A DNA stretch of 64,000 nucleotides, taken from the NCBI RefSeq assembly GCF_024323335.1, contig NC_066585.1, forward strand, positions 341,559,346 to 341,623,345, written 5' to 3'. Positions within the stretch are counted from its first letter, which is position 1. Each line of letters starts with the position of its first letter. The notes under the pieces were generated by a model. That model saw only the letters and a program-made list of their open reading frames with translations, did not search any database and had not been told where the DNA came from. A program made the position numbers and the translations under genes. This document shows positions 24,301-35,413 of this stretch, piece after piece. The DNA is from Lathyrus oleraceus (Eukaryota; Streptophyta; Magnoliopsida; Fabales; Fabaceae).

Positions 24301-25305
24301 TCTCAGATGACTAGGTAGTTATCAGGATGCTGTGATGTATGTCAAGGCTGAGTGAGCAGAAGAATGTCTGACCGGATGTCATGACATTGCCCTGGACATT
24401 GCTGTTAATTCCTTCTGAAATTTCAAGTCATTAGGAATTATGAGGGTGATGTGGCTAAGACTAATGGCTACAGCTGTGTGGTACAGGGGGAGTAACCATC
24501 AACTGAAGAGTGAAAATTTAGCTGTAGCAGTGCTAGGTGTCAAGCCTCTACTGGAGGAATGACAGAGGTCTTGGGAAATGTTGAAGACTGGCTGAATGCA
24601 GGAATGTTAAGACATCGAGTGCAACGTGTCTGACTGCATATATGGAATGGTCTCCATGCACTGGAACGGCTGTTTTGAAAAAGAAACAGTCAAGAGCTAT
24701 AAAAGGCATTCAAAGATAGTCTAAGATTTTGTTGGTGATTCTCTGACTGTTTCTCAGCAAAAATAAATGCATCTTGACCAAGCATTTATTTCCACCGGAT
24801 ATTCCTAAGCACAGGCTGGACTATTTAAAGGATGCAAGAGACCCCCCCCTTCTCCCCACAACAGATACACTCCAATCCCAGAATCATGGGGTATGTTAAG
24901 GTCTGGGCAAGCTGCGCCTGGATCTGGTTTTGTGAAGGGTGCCTTTACAAATGTTTAGCTAAAAAGGGGGAGAGAAAGAAACGTCAGAAACGTCCTGGGG
25001 TCGAGAAGCAAACAGATCACTGTGGTAACAAACAGAATGTTGGGGTTGGGGTTAGACACAAAATTCACCAACTGAAATACCACTTGTGTCTTGTGATCTG
25101 AGTTAAGAGAACAGTTGTGCCCTGTGATCTGAGTTACACTGTCTATGTACTCAGCATTACATACTCTTCAGGAAGCTCTCCTGTTGAAGGGAAGGGTTCT
25201 GGAACAACTGAGCCTTGTTTCTCTTCTTCCTCATGTACACCAACATTGGTGCTCATGGTGGGGGAGATGATAACAGAGGATTATTTGTTTTAGCTAAAAT
25301 TTGCC
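21338..25305 (+). other. Internal region of the nested element, no recognisable coding sequence
   Basis: The longest frames (22853-23179, 23249-23542, 24832-25101) show none of the Gag, protease, integrase, RT or RNase H motifs. Base composition is balanced and not AT-rich. It contains another copy of the LTR inverted-repeat motif at 23444-23471 and a compact relative (GGATGTCATGACATT) near 24374. It may serve as packaging and priming sequence, as in LARD-type elements, but nothing here proves a function. Confidence 0.75.
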
Positions 25306-25317
25306 AAAGGGGGAGAT
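25306..25317 (+). other. Polypurine tract of the nested copia-type element
   Basis: AAAGGGGGAGAT directly precedes the right LTR start TGTTGATTCC at 25318. Confidence 0.88.
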
Positions 25318-27039
25318 TGTTGATTCCTTAGGATTGGCAGTAATTTTAGAAAACAAATAATGTAATCATCTCTGTTGTTTTAATATGTTGGGTTGAAGAA
25401 AGTCAACATCTGGACCAACATGTCATGTACGATGTCACGACATCAGGTCTGTGACATCGCACATGTGTAGGAAACTGAATTAATTAATTCAGTATATGTC
25501 ATGGGATCAGCAAGGATATCTGGTGAATATCCTAACTCCCAGGTGGAGGTCTTGAAGACTAAATCAGAAGATATATAGGCTCAAAATATGGAGATATATA
25601 TGGAGAGAGTTTAGGAACTTGAAGACCTTGTTTGTAGCAGAATTTTTCTGCTGAAGTTGCAACAGCAAAGAACAAGTCTGCTGCAACTTTCTGAAGGCCC
25701 AAATCCAGTTGGGTGATTAGGTTATAAATAGCTGATTGTAATCTAGTTTTTGTAAGCCTCTTAGAATGAATTTTTAGGGGTGTGTGTAAGGTAAACCTCT
25801 CAATCTGTGGGAAGGTTACCATGTGTTTCTCAGTGGTAAACCTGAGAGTGTTTGTCACTCAAAGCCTGTAGGCAAGAGTGATTATGTTCTTGAATGAAGC
25901 TGTGAAGCAAGTTCAAGGTGTTTGCACATTACATTGTATTTGTAGTGATAGGAATGGAAACTGGAGGTTTCTATCTAGGAGTTCCTAGGTATAGATTGCA
26001 TTGGGTAGGGATTAAGTGATGAGTTGTAAACGGGGGAGTTTAACTCTGAATTGATACTACTAATAGTGGATCTTCTTCCTGGCTTGGTAGCCCCCAGATG
26101 TAGGTCATGTTGGACTGAACTGGGTTAACAATTTCCTGTGTTTGTTTTCCTTCTGTATGATATAATCATGTCTGCCATAACTAAGCATGTATTCCAGTCT
26201 GTTCATCAAGATAATAGCAGACCTGATACATAGCCTTCTGTTGGAATGTCAATCAGAATGTTTTGACATTCATCAACAACAGCACATACTGTTTAATAAG
26301 CTGATGAATTCAGTTCAGTATGTAGTGAAGTCTGGAGTTCAAGAGCACAACAGACCTGGCCAAAAGATCATTGTGAAACTGTCAAACTGGATGTCTTGAC
26401 AGTTCTTCCAGTAAGCTGATACTGAAGTAGAGACTGGTTGGTCTTTTACAGTACAGCAAATTTAGCACAGTCTGTTTTCAGGAACCAAACAGACTTAGCA
26501 TAGGGTTCTGGACTTGGATGTCAAACGGAATGTTGTGACATTCACTCACGACTGCATATGCTAAATTGTTGGATGGTTAGTTTTCTGTTTCAGGATTTTT
26601 CTCAGGCTATTCTTCAGGAATCCACCAGCTGATCTAAAATCTAGGAAACTAACAACTAAGCTACAATTAATGAACCTAACAAATAATCTATTTGTTAGCT
26701 CCTTAATAAGTGGAGATTAGTTTAACTTGTTACAACCTTTAATCTAGGAAATACAAGTACATGACCAACAAACTGGAACAATGTAACAGATGATGTCCAA
26801 AACAGGATTTAGATATCGTGCTGATAACTGTGTAGGAAAACAACAGTAGTGAATGTTATGGTGCACATAACTAAGTGTTCCTCCATTCTAGGATGACATA
26901 GAAGGAGAGGATGTGACACTGTGAAAGGGTGCACATTAGTACAGAGTGTAATAACTGTCTTGCTGTATTAGGTACAATGTTAGATCAGATGTCATGACTT
27001 GAAGTAGAACATCTGAATACTGACTACACCAGAATTTCA
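25318..27039 (+). repeat. 3' LTR of the nested copia-type element
   Basis: 1722 bp, collinear with 19602-21323 at a constant offset of 5716. It is followed by the second GTCTC duplication at 27040-27044. Confidence 0.93.
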
Positions 27040-27186
27040 GTCTCCATCAATTGCCGCATTTGGGACCGCATTTGGGATACTTCTTCCTGAAGGACAACTT
27101 GGTTCTCTTGAAGTTGCTCCATGACCGCTTGTCGACGTCCTCGTGTATCGTACCGAAAAGTCAGCTTTGGAGAGTGGTTCTGAAAA
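27040..27186 (-). pseudogene. Ogre gag N-terminus cut off by the nested element
   Basis: On the minus strand an ATG at 27122 starts MEQLQENQVVLQEEVSQM and runs into the target duplication, after which the frame continues at 19601 (IQAVARGQ). The frame also extends upstream of that ATG, through a basic stretch (FRYDTRGRRQAV). That stretch begins just after a pyrimidine run ending in CAG at 27182-27180, which looks like a splice acceptor. The true Gag start could therefore lie on an upstream exon; I cannot decide from sequence alone. Confidence 0.75.
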
Positions 27187-27453
27187 AAAGGGTGGATGGA
27201 TGAGTTTTTTTTTTGTTTTTTTTTTGTGTTTCGAAAGATGCATATGATGCATGAAATTTTTTTGTTAAAGCAAAGCTCTTTTTAGTTATTCATGTTTATT
27301 CATTGCAACAATTACTTGACGATTCTCGTTCACAATCATGAAATAGGAAAACACAATAGAGAAAAATCGCAACTTTCATTCATCCTTTGAAGGGAAAATA
27401 GACAACAATACATAGAAGTTGCAAAATACAAGTAACGGAAGCAAATAAACCAA

Positions 27454-29475
27454 CTAGATATCCACCCTAAAAGTGACCCCTTGAGACTTGCGGAGAGCCT
27501 CAATGTCGGTGATGAGTTCGGCCATTGTTCTTTTGCAGAACTTGACGAAGTGGTAGACCTCTTTGGGGGTATTATCTGGGCACATGATCAGATCTGCCTC
27601 CTTCAACTTGTCGGGAAAGTCTTGAAGGGCATAGTTGGTTAATACTGTCATGTTGGTGTACTTGTCCCTCCATTCTTCGTAAAGGACTTGGAGATTATGG
27701 ATGATTTCGTCCCTTTGAACAATGGCAGCTTCGAATTCATAGCAACGCTCCTCCCAATGTCTGCAGTTGTTTTGCAATTCTACATAGGCTTGGTCATAGA
27801 TTCCCCTCTTCAAGTTCTTGATTTGCTCGCAAGCTCGTCCAAGGTTGAACTGCTCACGCATAAAGCTTCGATGAATCTTTTCTTTCTCTAGTTGCTCCTT
27901 GGCTAGCAAATCCTTATACTCTTTTAGAGTGGTCCTTAGTTCGAGAATTTGGGCCTCATAATCTTCCCTCGCTTCTTTCTTCATGGCATTAGACCTCTCG
28001 ACAGTATTTTCAAGGTCCTTGATGATTCGGGATGCTCGATCCAACTCCTCGTTGCGAAAATCTAGCTCAGAATTAGCTCCTTGTAAAGCTCCACCAACCC
28101 AAACTCTTTGTCCCTCGGCTAATCGGAGCCTTTTCTTGCTATCTTCAAATTTTTCACAGACTTGCTTACCCTTATCCTCCAAGACGTGGTTACGTTCCTT
28201 GGCGCGATTGAGTTCGACTCGTAGTTGAGTGTTTTCCAACTCGAGCTCTTTGATTTGGCTGGTAAGTTTGTCCATGTCCTCTTGTAGGATAGGCTCGGGC
28301 TCAGGCATCAACGGAAATGAAGAAGGATCAAACAGAAACGGCATCTTAACCACCCTAGCCCTCTCTTTTACCCATACATAGTAGGGTTCCTTGGCTAGGA
28401 TATTTTTCTTACCCCATTCATGGCTAATACGGACTATGCTTGTCCAAGCTTTTCTCACTCTTTTCACATTCGAATCAAGTGAATCCACAGTATTGATGAC
28501 AAATGGAATGAAATCTCTTTCCTCGGGGGGACTTGTCATGGCGTACCCTAGTTGTCTCTTGAGTATAGCAGGGTTGTAGTTGATGCAACCTTGTGTTCCT
28601 ATCAAGGGTATGTTAGAGAACTCTCAATATCTTGCGATGACATCCTTTATATCCCATTCCCTCTTGTACCATAGGATTGAGTTGGCAGAGAGAGATGCGA
28701 ACCTTTACGGCCATGTCAGTTTGTTTTCAACGAAGGGTCCACTTTGAGGCATGCGGGCCCTCATCCAAAGATGTAGCATAGGAGCGCAACAAAGGAAGGT
28801 ACCTCTTTTCTTCTCATGTCTTGTATGTAAGGCATGGTAGAAATCGGCAAGTAAAAAAGGCACCGGATTTTTTGTTAAAAAGACTTCAACTGCTAATTGA
28901 TCCACGAACTTGTCCAGATTTGGGAAGAGGACAATTCCATGAATAAAAAGTGCCAAAGTTGCACTGCAAAAGTCGGGTCTTCCTTCTTTAATCATTTCCC
29001 AAGCATGGGCTTCCAGGAACTTTTGAGTTAAACCTTTGAGGGATCCTTTAACGCCCCAATTGTCCACTAACTTGTTGGTGTTGATACCCAAGATGAGTGA
29101 GAGCTCGGTCAAACAGAATCCTTCTTCCAATTTCGGGAAGGGGTTGTATTCCTTGATTGGTCGATTGAGGAGTCTCTCGAGGTCTTCCAAGGTTGGAGAG
29201 ATTTGGAAGTCGGGGAAAGTGAAGCATCTTAAAGGGACGTCATAGTATTGGGACATTGTAGTGATAGCACAATAGTCAACCTTCTCAGTTAGAAGATCTA
29301 TGATGTTCCCAAAATTGGCTCTAAACTTGTTATCTTTGAGAGCTACGACCTTTGAACAGAGGACCTTTAATGACCTGATGTCGGGACTCTTGAAGCGGAA
29401 AGAAGAAGTGTTTTTCTTTGTTGTAGTATCCATGATTGTGTCGGAAAATAGTCTTGTAATTCTGCGTTTGAACAA
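27454..29475 (-). pseudogene. Ogre ORF1 (extra ORF upstream of gag), two in-frame stops
   Basis: A single frame of about 674 codons runs from ATG at 29475 to a stop at 27454, interrupted by TAA at 28707-28705 and TGA at 28626-28624; the 33 codons between the two ORF pieces are in frame. The N-terminal part has a globular domain (KVDYCAITTMSQYYDVPLRCF, DLERLLNRPIKEY, GIVLFPNLDKFVD, FLLADFYHALHTRHEKKRG). It resembles a plant-specific domain of unknown function found in Ogre ORF1 and related repeat proteins. The C-terminal half (about 27600-28270) is highly charged, Leu-rich and coiled-coil-like. ORF1 is a published Ogre hallmark whose role is unknown. It sits between the primer site and gag. 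Confidence 0.88.
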
Positions 29476-30275
29476 ACGAAAGATTTTAAGAGCTTTGCTT
29501 ATTATTTTGATGATGAATGAATGTATGAATGAATGATTGGTTTATTATTTCCACTGGGTTTTAGGCATGGGTTCGTGGTTTTGGACCATCGTGACGAAGC
29601 ATGGAGTTAATAATGACTGCTTAGTAAACCAAGGTTCTCACTTTGTGTGATCTAAGGCTTTTGGAAAATTGGATGTAAGACACTGCCCCTAGAGTCATGG
29701 ACTTCCTTGACTGTCAGCCGCTTATGTCAATTTACTTGCCAGGCGACTGCTCCATCAAAGTCATCTATTCTAAGTGAGATCTTCATATCGACCCTTACGA
29801 GGAAGGCACCTCGGTGGCCTATACTACGCGACCATCGGTCTAGGCTAGCCATAGTTTTAAAGGTTCTAAAAGGGGTCTTAGGGTCATTGACTCTAGTAAA
29901 AGAAAAGATGCTTACGTCGAAAGCACGACGGCCATCAATCCCCTTAAAAGAATCTACCACTAAGTGAGGTTCTCGTACGACCCTAACGAGGAAGGAACCT
30001 CGCGGATCAATACTACTCAACCTCTCTTATCTCAAGCAAACTCTCAGACTCGGGTGGAGAGTCTTTCACACAAGGTTTTTTCTTTGCAATCATTATTGCT
30101 TCCAAAAATTCTTCGTCACAGAGTCAGAGTTTCGGACCAACAGGTAAACAAACAAAATATGCACGAGTTAGCAAAGAAAGCAATATATACAGAAAAATAG
30201 ATAACAGATAAATCTCCACGTACGTAAAAGAGGAAACAACCCAAACTAGGCTAGACTTGCTTAGGGATTTTTTTT
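29476..30275 (-). other. Ogre leader between primer site and ORF1
   Basis: Non-coding. It holds an imperfect direct repeat of about 57 bp (29770-29827 and 29961-30016, both with 'cctaacgaggaagg(a/c)acctcg'-like cores) about 190 bp apart. The ORFs at 29707-30200 are antisense chance frames. Confidence 0.6.
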
Positions 30276-30295
30276 GGTCCCCAGCAGAGTCGCCA
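30276..30295 (-). other. Ogre primer-binding site (tRNA-Arg type)
   Basis: On the minus strand, TGGCGACTCTGCTGGGGACC begins two bases after the 5' LTR end (CGACA at 30298). Ogre elements are known to use a tRNA-Arg primer with this type of site. Confidence 0.88.
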
Positions 30296-30297
30296 GC

Positions 30298-33166
30298 TGT
30301 CGCTACCGGGATTTCACGATAACAAAACCGGGACTAAAGAGAATGCCAAAGAGAGGCAAAGTCAGAAGAGTCGCCACCGAATTTTATTTAGTTTACCTCT
30401 ATCGGAGAGGAGAGGGGAAATAGTCGATAAAACCCTCGGAAAAGAGACGCGCACGGGAAGCGCTTTAAAGGAGAATAAGGAATCGGTCTCGCAACCGAGA
30501 TTTGGGTTCGGAAGTCGGTTACATAAGGGGAAGGTGTTAGCACCCCTTACGTCTATGGTACTCCATGGGAACCATTTGGGTTGCTTTACATACATGGGAT
30601 TTATCTATTATTATTTTGTTTTCAAAAGAATGTGTGAAAAGAAGGGGGGTGTTTTTGTTCTTATAGCGCTCGCCAAGGATTGTGGCCCTTGTGCCTACGT
30701 ATCACTCATTCGGGGATGAGGAATCAGAGCTCCGTAGTTCGGAGTAGAAGATATTTGTGTGTTGGTTAATTTTACCTTTGGAAAAAAGGGTTTTTGGGAT
30801 GATGCCCTAAGGCACAAAAATGAGTTTGATGAGTTATATTGTTTTTACCTTGAATAAGGGTTTAATGAAATAATGTTGGTGATTATATTGTACTAAAGTC
30901 TATGGGCGGAGGTGATTATTCTAGACAACAAGTCAAGCGTCTTGCGTCCAAAATAATCAGAGTAAGGGTAGGAATGCTCCATTCTCACTCATTCTCCACC
31001 ACTTAAGGCTCATGGCGCACAATAATAATCGTAATTATTAAGTATTTTTGAATTTGGCTAAGAAAATGCCATTTGACGTTGAATCAAGGGTTTATTTTGT
31101 TTTGATTATGAAATTTGGCTTATGCAACATGAATGCAAAGTAACCAACAAGAAATTAAAAAAGTCTCATTGTAAGGTAGCCCAAGAGAAAGCCTTTTGTG
31201 TGCAAAAGTGACCTAAGCTAAACAAAGGATAATGGTCTTACAAACATGTCCCCCTAAGGTGGTGCCATGATGCCATTCTTACAACATGAATGTAAGTTAC
31301 AAATAAAATCCAACATTTACAAAGTATCACAAAGATAAGGGAAAGGCCTCCAAGCAAGGGTCCTAAAATGAAATTCTCTAAGTCCAAGTTGATTAAGAGT
31401 GGAATGAATATTTTTGTCTTATCATTTTATCATGTTTTTGTTGTTTTTTAATGTTTGATGATAATAAAATAAATAACAAGTAAATAAACATGCATGATGA
31501 ATTTGTACAATGATGATGATGATGAGTACTTTAATGTAAATTACAAGGTAATGACATAAAAGTAAATTACAAAAAAAAAAGAAACAATATCACAATAGTA
31601 ATGGTTAGTGAGTATAAATGATATAAAACAAATATAAGTCAATAACATCAAAATCACAATAACAAAGGTTAATGACAAACAAAATTAATGAAGTATAATT
31701 AGTGGTTAGTAATATGTACAAAAATGAACATTTTTTAAGATTATTTTTTTAGACCAAAAAGACTTAAAATATGACACATTAAGGGATAGCTTATCATTGA
31801 TGCAAAGTATTGAAGATGATTAAAAAATCAACTAACAATAGATTTGTAACAAAGAAAGTTATGCAACCTTAAGTCCATCTATTAGTATTAAAAAATAAAA
31901 AAATAAAAGTGATTTGTTCTCTTTCTTTTATTTTTATTCCTCTTTTATTTAACAAGATAATGAGGTAGTAAATAAGTTAGTCTAATGTAAATGATATAGT
32001 TAGATAATAATAAACATAAACATAAAATACTTGAAATAAAGTGAACAATAAAATAAATTGCAAAAAAATAAAGTGCAATAATATAAATGTTAGGAGTTAG
32101 TAATTAGTAGTTAGTAACAATAAGCAAATGGGTTAACAAGTTAATGTAAAGACATGGTTTCATTTATGCATCAAATGACCCAAATATGGTTAAAATAGAG
32201 GCAATCTATCAATGCCTCAAAGTATCATGAATGATCTATTGATCAACCATAGATAGGTTTGAAACATTGAAGATTTAATCAACTCTAAACAACCATGGTC
32301 ATGATCTAATAGACCTCATCAACCAAACAAATATAACAATAAGTTCATAATAAAAGAAAAAAATAACACACACAAAGCAACCACAAAAAGGTGAAAAAGA
32401 TAGTAAGAGTAAAAAAAAATCTTTTAAAAAAAAAGTGAGTAAACCAAAGTCAAAACTTTTTTTTTGCAAGCTTGAATCTAAACCATCTCAAAAGACCAAC
32501 CAAGAACAAGCAACCATTTTTAATAATAATAAAAAAGAAACAAAAAGTTGAAGAGTTTAAGTTAAAATCATTACCCACAAAAATGTGAAAAAAGTTAGGT
32601 AGAAATGTTGTTGAGCTTGAATGTGAAATGAGGGGTTTGGGATGAAAATGTTTATGGTGAAAGCTTAGTAAATGGGTTGGGTTATGAGTGTTAGAGAGTG
32701 AGAAATTTTGAGGAAAAAAATGTGAAATGAAAAAAAGTTGGTGGTGGTGACTTTTGGGAGGGAAAGGTTTTTTGGGTTTTGATTTAGGTTTGGAGAAGAG
32801 GGGTTGAATGATATTTTTTCATCAATTTTGGGGGCTAGAAAGCATGAAAAATGAAGGGGAATGGTGCATCTATTTATAGGGAAAGTTAGTGGGAAAATGG
32901 GGGGAACCAAATACCCTTTGTGCAAAAAAGGCTCTTCTTTTTTGGAGTGTGCAAGGCAAAATCCGGTTTCCCCCCTTTTTCTCTTTTGTTTTTTGTTTTT
33001 TTTTAAATTTTTTTTTTTTAAGATCATGCCTTGGTCCCATGCAATATGTATTTGGTTATGAAAGTAATATAATTATGATGAGGAGATAATGAAAGCATGC
33101 ATGTGCAGTAGGGTCATGGATCAGATGAAAGTTGTATCAGAGTAGGGTGAATTTTGGGGTATGACA
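30298..33166 (-). repeat. Ogre 5' LTR
   Basis: 2869 bp, collinear with 7327-10190. TATA box at 32871-32878. The outer end TGTCATACCCC at 33166 adjoins the target duplication AGTAC (33167-33171). Confidence 0.93.
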
Positions 33167-33171
33167 AGTAC

Positions 33172-33251
33172 CAAAATTATTCTCACACAAATACTACATT
33201 GTTATCATCAAAACTCAATGTATAGATGCATAATCAAATCTTGTTCTAACA
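33172..33251 (-). repeat. Start of the SIRE-like 5' LTR (continuation of 6127-7326)
   Basis: Removing the Ogre joins 7326 to 33172. The resulting sequence ends at 33251 with the minus-strand LTR start TGTTAGAACAAGATTTG, followed by the GTTTTGATGATAACAATG block common in SIRE/Maximus-type LTRs of legumes. The host on the right starts ATCCC (33252), one half of a target duplication whose partner is not in the window. Confidence 0.75.
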
Positions 33252-33411
33252 TCCCAAACCTAAATATGGTTGTGACAATCATATTCTTCTTTTTAAAGGG
33301 TTTTATCGATATTTTTCCTTTCTTTCTTTTGAATAAATAAAGTTCGGTGGTGACTCTGTTCAAATCAGTTTTTCTGCGACTTCGCGAAAGATCGTATTTT
33401 TCGAGATGTGA
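33252..33411 (+). repeat. 3' (U5) end of another Ogre-like LTR, split by the Tekay element
   Basis: It shares with 195-366 the order 'cccaaacctaaatatggttg', 'gggttttatcgatattttt', 'gaataaataaa' and 'ggtg(g)tgactctg', ending '...gagatgtga'. The last two bases of the LTR (CA) are at 41876-41877, after the Tekay insertion and its TGTGA duplication. The SIRE-like element had earlier inserted at 33252 in this same LTR. Confidence 0.7.
33407..33411. repeat. Target-site duplication of the Tekay element (left copy)
   Basis: TGTGA here and at 41871-41875. Confidence 0.9.
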
Positions 33412-35371
33412 TGTAACACCCTTATAAAATACCCCAGAATATTTAATTAGAATTAATAAACATATAACAATCAGAGTAATTATGCCCTTCAAGGGTGTCA
33501 CACATAATATTCCACACCACGCAACAATATAACAGTCATGCTCTTTTATTAATTCAAAACATTAAACATTTTTGCATAAATCGCAGCGGATATAAATCAA
33601 GTCAATCAAAACATGTAACATACTACATGTAAACTGGTTCAACAATCTTTAACACATAATTAAAAAGGTTCCCTCCCGATGTTACATCTATCAGAGCATG
33701 ACCCACTAAGGAGACTACACTAGACTCCAAGCATTCACTTCTACTCAACTCATTTCTCGTTACCTGAAAAATAGTTGTAAGGGTGAGTTCCTCAATCGAT
33801 ATAATAAGCATTATAGCATATAATGTCATGTTAAGTAATTTAACACATTAATCACCCTAATCACAACATACTATCAGTAACAGCACATCAGTTTAACATT
33901 ATCCTCAACACCAACATAAAACACAAGTATAATCTCAATTCATACTTCATAACAACACAAACACACGTATAATATTGGAATACATCCATTCATATTATAC
34001 GCCATACATACATTATGCAATGAGACTCCACACATGCGGTACCGACTATTCGTGAACATATAGTTCAACTTCACCGACCAATCCAGGTACGGCTACCAAG
34101 CTCACTAGTCCCACTCATTTAAGACCTAGTGACTCACATCACTAATTCCTCACTATGGGAATTAGCTACCACCCCAAGGGCCATGCTATGCACGCTAACT
34201 CACCTAGCATGCAAACATCAACAACAGTCCAAAATGACTAACATCACTAATTCCTCACCACGGGAATTAGCTACCACCATAAAGGCCACAATATGCATGC
34301 TAATCACCTAGCAATGCAACATCCACAACAATTCAAGAATAGACATATGCTCACACTCTAAGCCATAAAACAGTCTATTCACAAATGCATACACAACTGA
34401 TACATTCCCAGCATTATGCATACAATCATACATTCCTCAACACATGTATCAAAACATTATATCATGTCAAATAATTAATCACAGTATTAGCACACTCTAC
34501 TAATACCTATACTGCTCAAAACAGCGGGATATAATCCCTATTACATCATACGCCAACATAGGCTAACTTCAGTTATGTACACAACATTAAAAAGCTAATT
34601 TTTCCACTCTGCAACAGTGTTAACCGGTTAACGCCCTGGGTTAACCGGTTAACGCAGGCAAAAACATATTTTCTGGCAAAACGTAACAGTGTTAACCGTT
34701 AACGCCCTGGGTTAACCGGTTAACGCAGGCAAAACAGCACATTTTCACAAATCATAACAGTGTTAACCGGTTAACACCCTGGGTTAACCGGTTAACGCAG
34801 ACAAAACAGCAGTTCCTGCGCTAACACAAGGCAGAACGCAGAATTCTCCGCATTTTCCGCCGTTGGAGGACTTCCGGACCTCCGATTCCGATTCCGTAAA
34901 AAGCTATACGTTCGGAATTTCACAACTAACCCAAACACAGATTCAATTACAGTCTAAATACAATTTATCCAACTCAATTCTTCAGCATCAACAATCCCAA
35001 TTAGGGTCAAATTAACGGCTTATCACTACCCATCACATATTATCTCATAATACCCATTAATCGACGATAAACCCCCCCTTACCTGATTAATCCGGCAAAT
35101 CTTTGAGCTCCAAGCTTTTCTCTCTTCAACCTTCAGCCCTTGCTCTGTCTCTGTGCCCTTTTCCTCTTTCACGATCGTTTCTCTGTTTTCACGTAAAACC
35201 TTATTTTTACCAAATGGGATTCTTTCTCTCATTTCCAACATATATGTATTTTCCAAATAATAATAATAATCCAATAATAATAATAATAAAATTTCCAATT
35301 ATTTAATTAAATTAATAAATAAATTATTAACTCAATTCAAATAATTATTTTATTATTATCGGGGTGTTACA
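33412..35371 (-). repeat. Tekay 3' LTR
   Basis: 1960 bp. It contains three pairs of a 14-bp palindrome (GTTAACCGGTTAAC) at 34619-34653, 34691-34724 and 34762-34796; the third palindrome (34691-34703) lacks one base. A near-duplicate block 'cactaattcctcac(t/c)a(t/c)gggaattagctaccacc' occurs at about 34139 and 34244. Short ORFs on both strands here recur in the other LTR and have no recognisable domain. Confidence 0.93.
34619..34796. promoter_or_regulatory. Three paired-palindrome units in the Tekay 3' LTR
   Basis: Each unit is GTTAACCGGTTAAC, 7 bp (GCCCTGG or close), GTTAACCGGTTAAC. The two palindromes start 21 bp apart and the units repeat about every 72 bp. The same array is at 41117-41295 in the 5' LTR. 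It is listed as regulatory only because the geometry suggests a protein-binding or structural element; the role is unknown. Confidence 0.5.
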
Positions 35372-35388
35372 ACTCTCCCCCACTAAAA
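35372..35388 (-). other. Tekay polypurine tract
   Basis: Minus strand TTTTAGTGGGGGAGAGT directly before the 3' LTR start TGTAACACC. Confidence 0.85.
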
Positions 35389-35413
35389 GAGTTTTCGTCC
35401 TCGAAAACATACC

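Larger units (their letters stand above)
19602..27039 (+). mobile_element. Young non-coding copia-type LTR retrotransposon nested in Ogre gag
   Basis: The element is 7438 bp long. It has identical-length LTRs of 1722 bp (19602-21323 and 25318-27039), 5-bp target duplication GTCTC, initiator-Met primer site after the left LTR and polypurine tract before the right LTR. Comparing the LTRs by eye I find two substitutions (near 20090/25800, C versus T; near 21099/26815, C versus T). The internal 3994 bp have no gag, protease, integrase or RT that I can recognise in any frame, only scattered ORFs under 110 codons. This is the structure of a large non-autonomous derivative that must have been mobilised in trans. 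The primer site suggests copia (SIRE/Maximus-type) machinery; the superfamily is an inference because there is no coding sequence. Confidence 0.93.
7327..33166 (-). mobile_element. Complete Ogre-type (Tat lineage) Ty3/gypsy retrotransposon carrying a nested copia element
   Basis: The element runs from 33166 (5' end) to 7327 and is flanked by AGTAC at 7322-7326 and 33167-33171. Order on the minus strand: 5' LTR 33166-30298, primer site 30295-30276, leader, ORF1 29475-27454, gag-pro (27122-27040 and 19601-16429), intron 16428-16160, RT-RNase H-integrase 16159-12697, 3' UTR with tandem repeats, polypurine tract, 3' LTR 10190-7327. It is 25,840 bp in all, or about 18.4 kb without the nested insertion and its duplicated target. 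The extra ORF1, pro/pol intron, second RNase H, tRNA-Arg-type primer site and 3' UTR repeats are published Ogre traits. Stops in ORF1 and pol, and the insertion in gag, make this copy non-autonomous. Confidence 0.93.

Noticed and set aside
29707..30200. Plus-strand ORFs in the Ogre leader
   Set aside because: Opposite to element transcription, partly repeat-derived, no domain.
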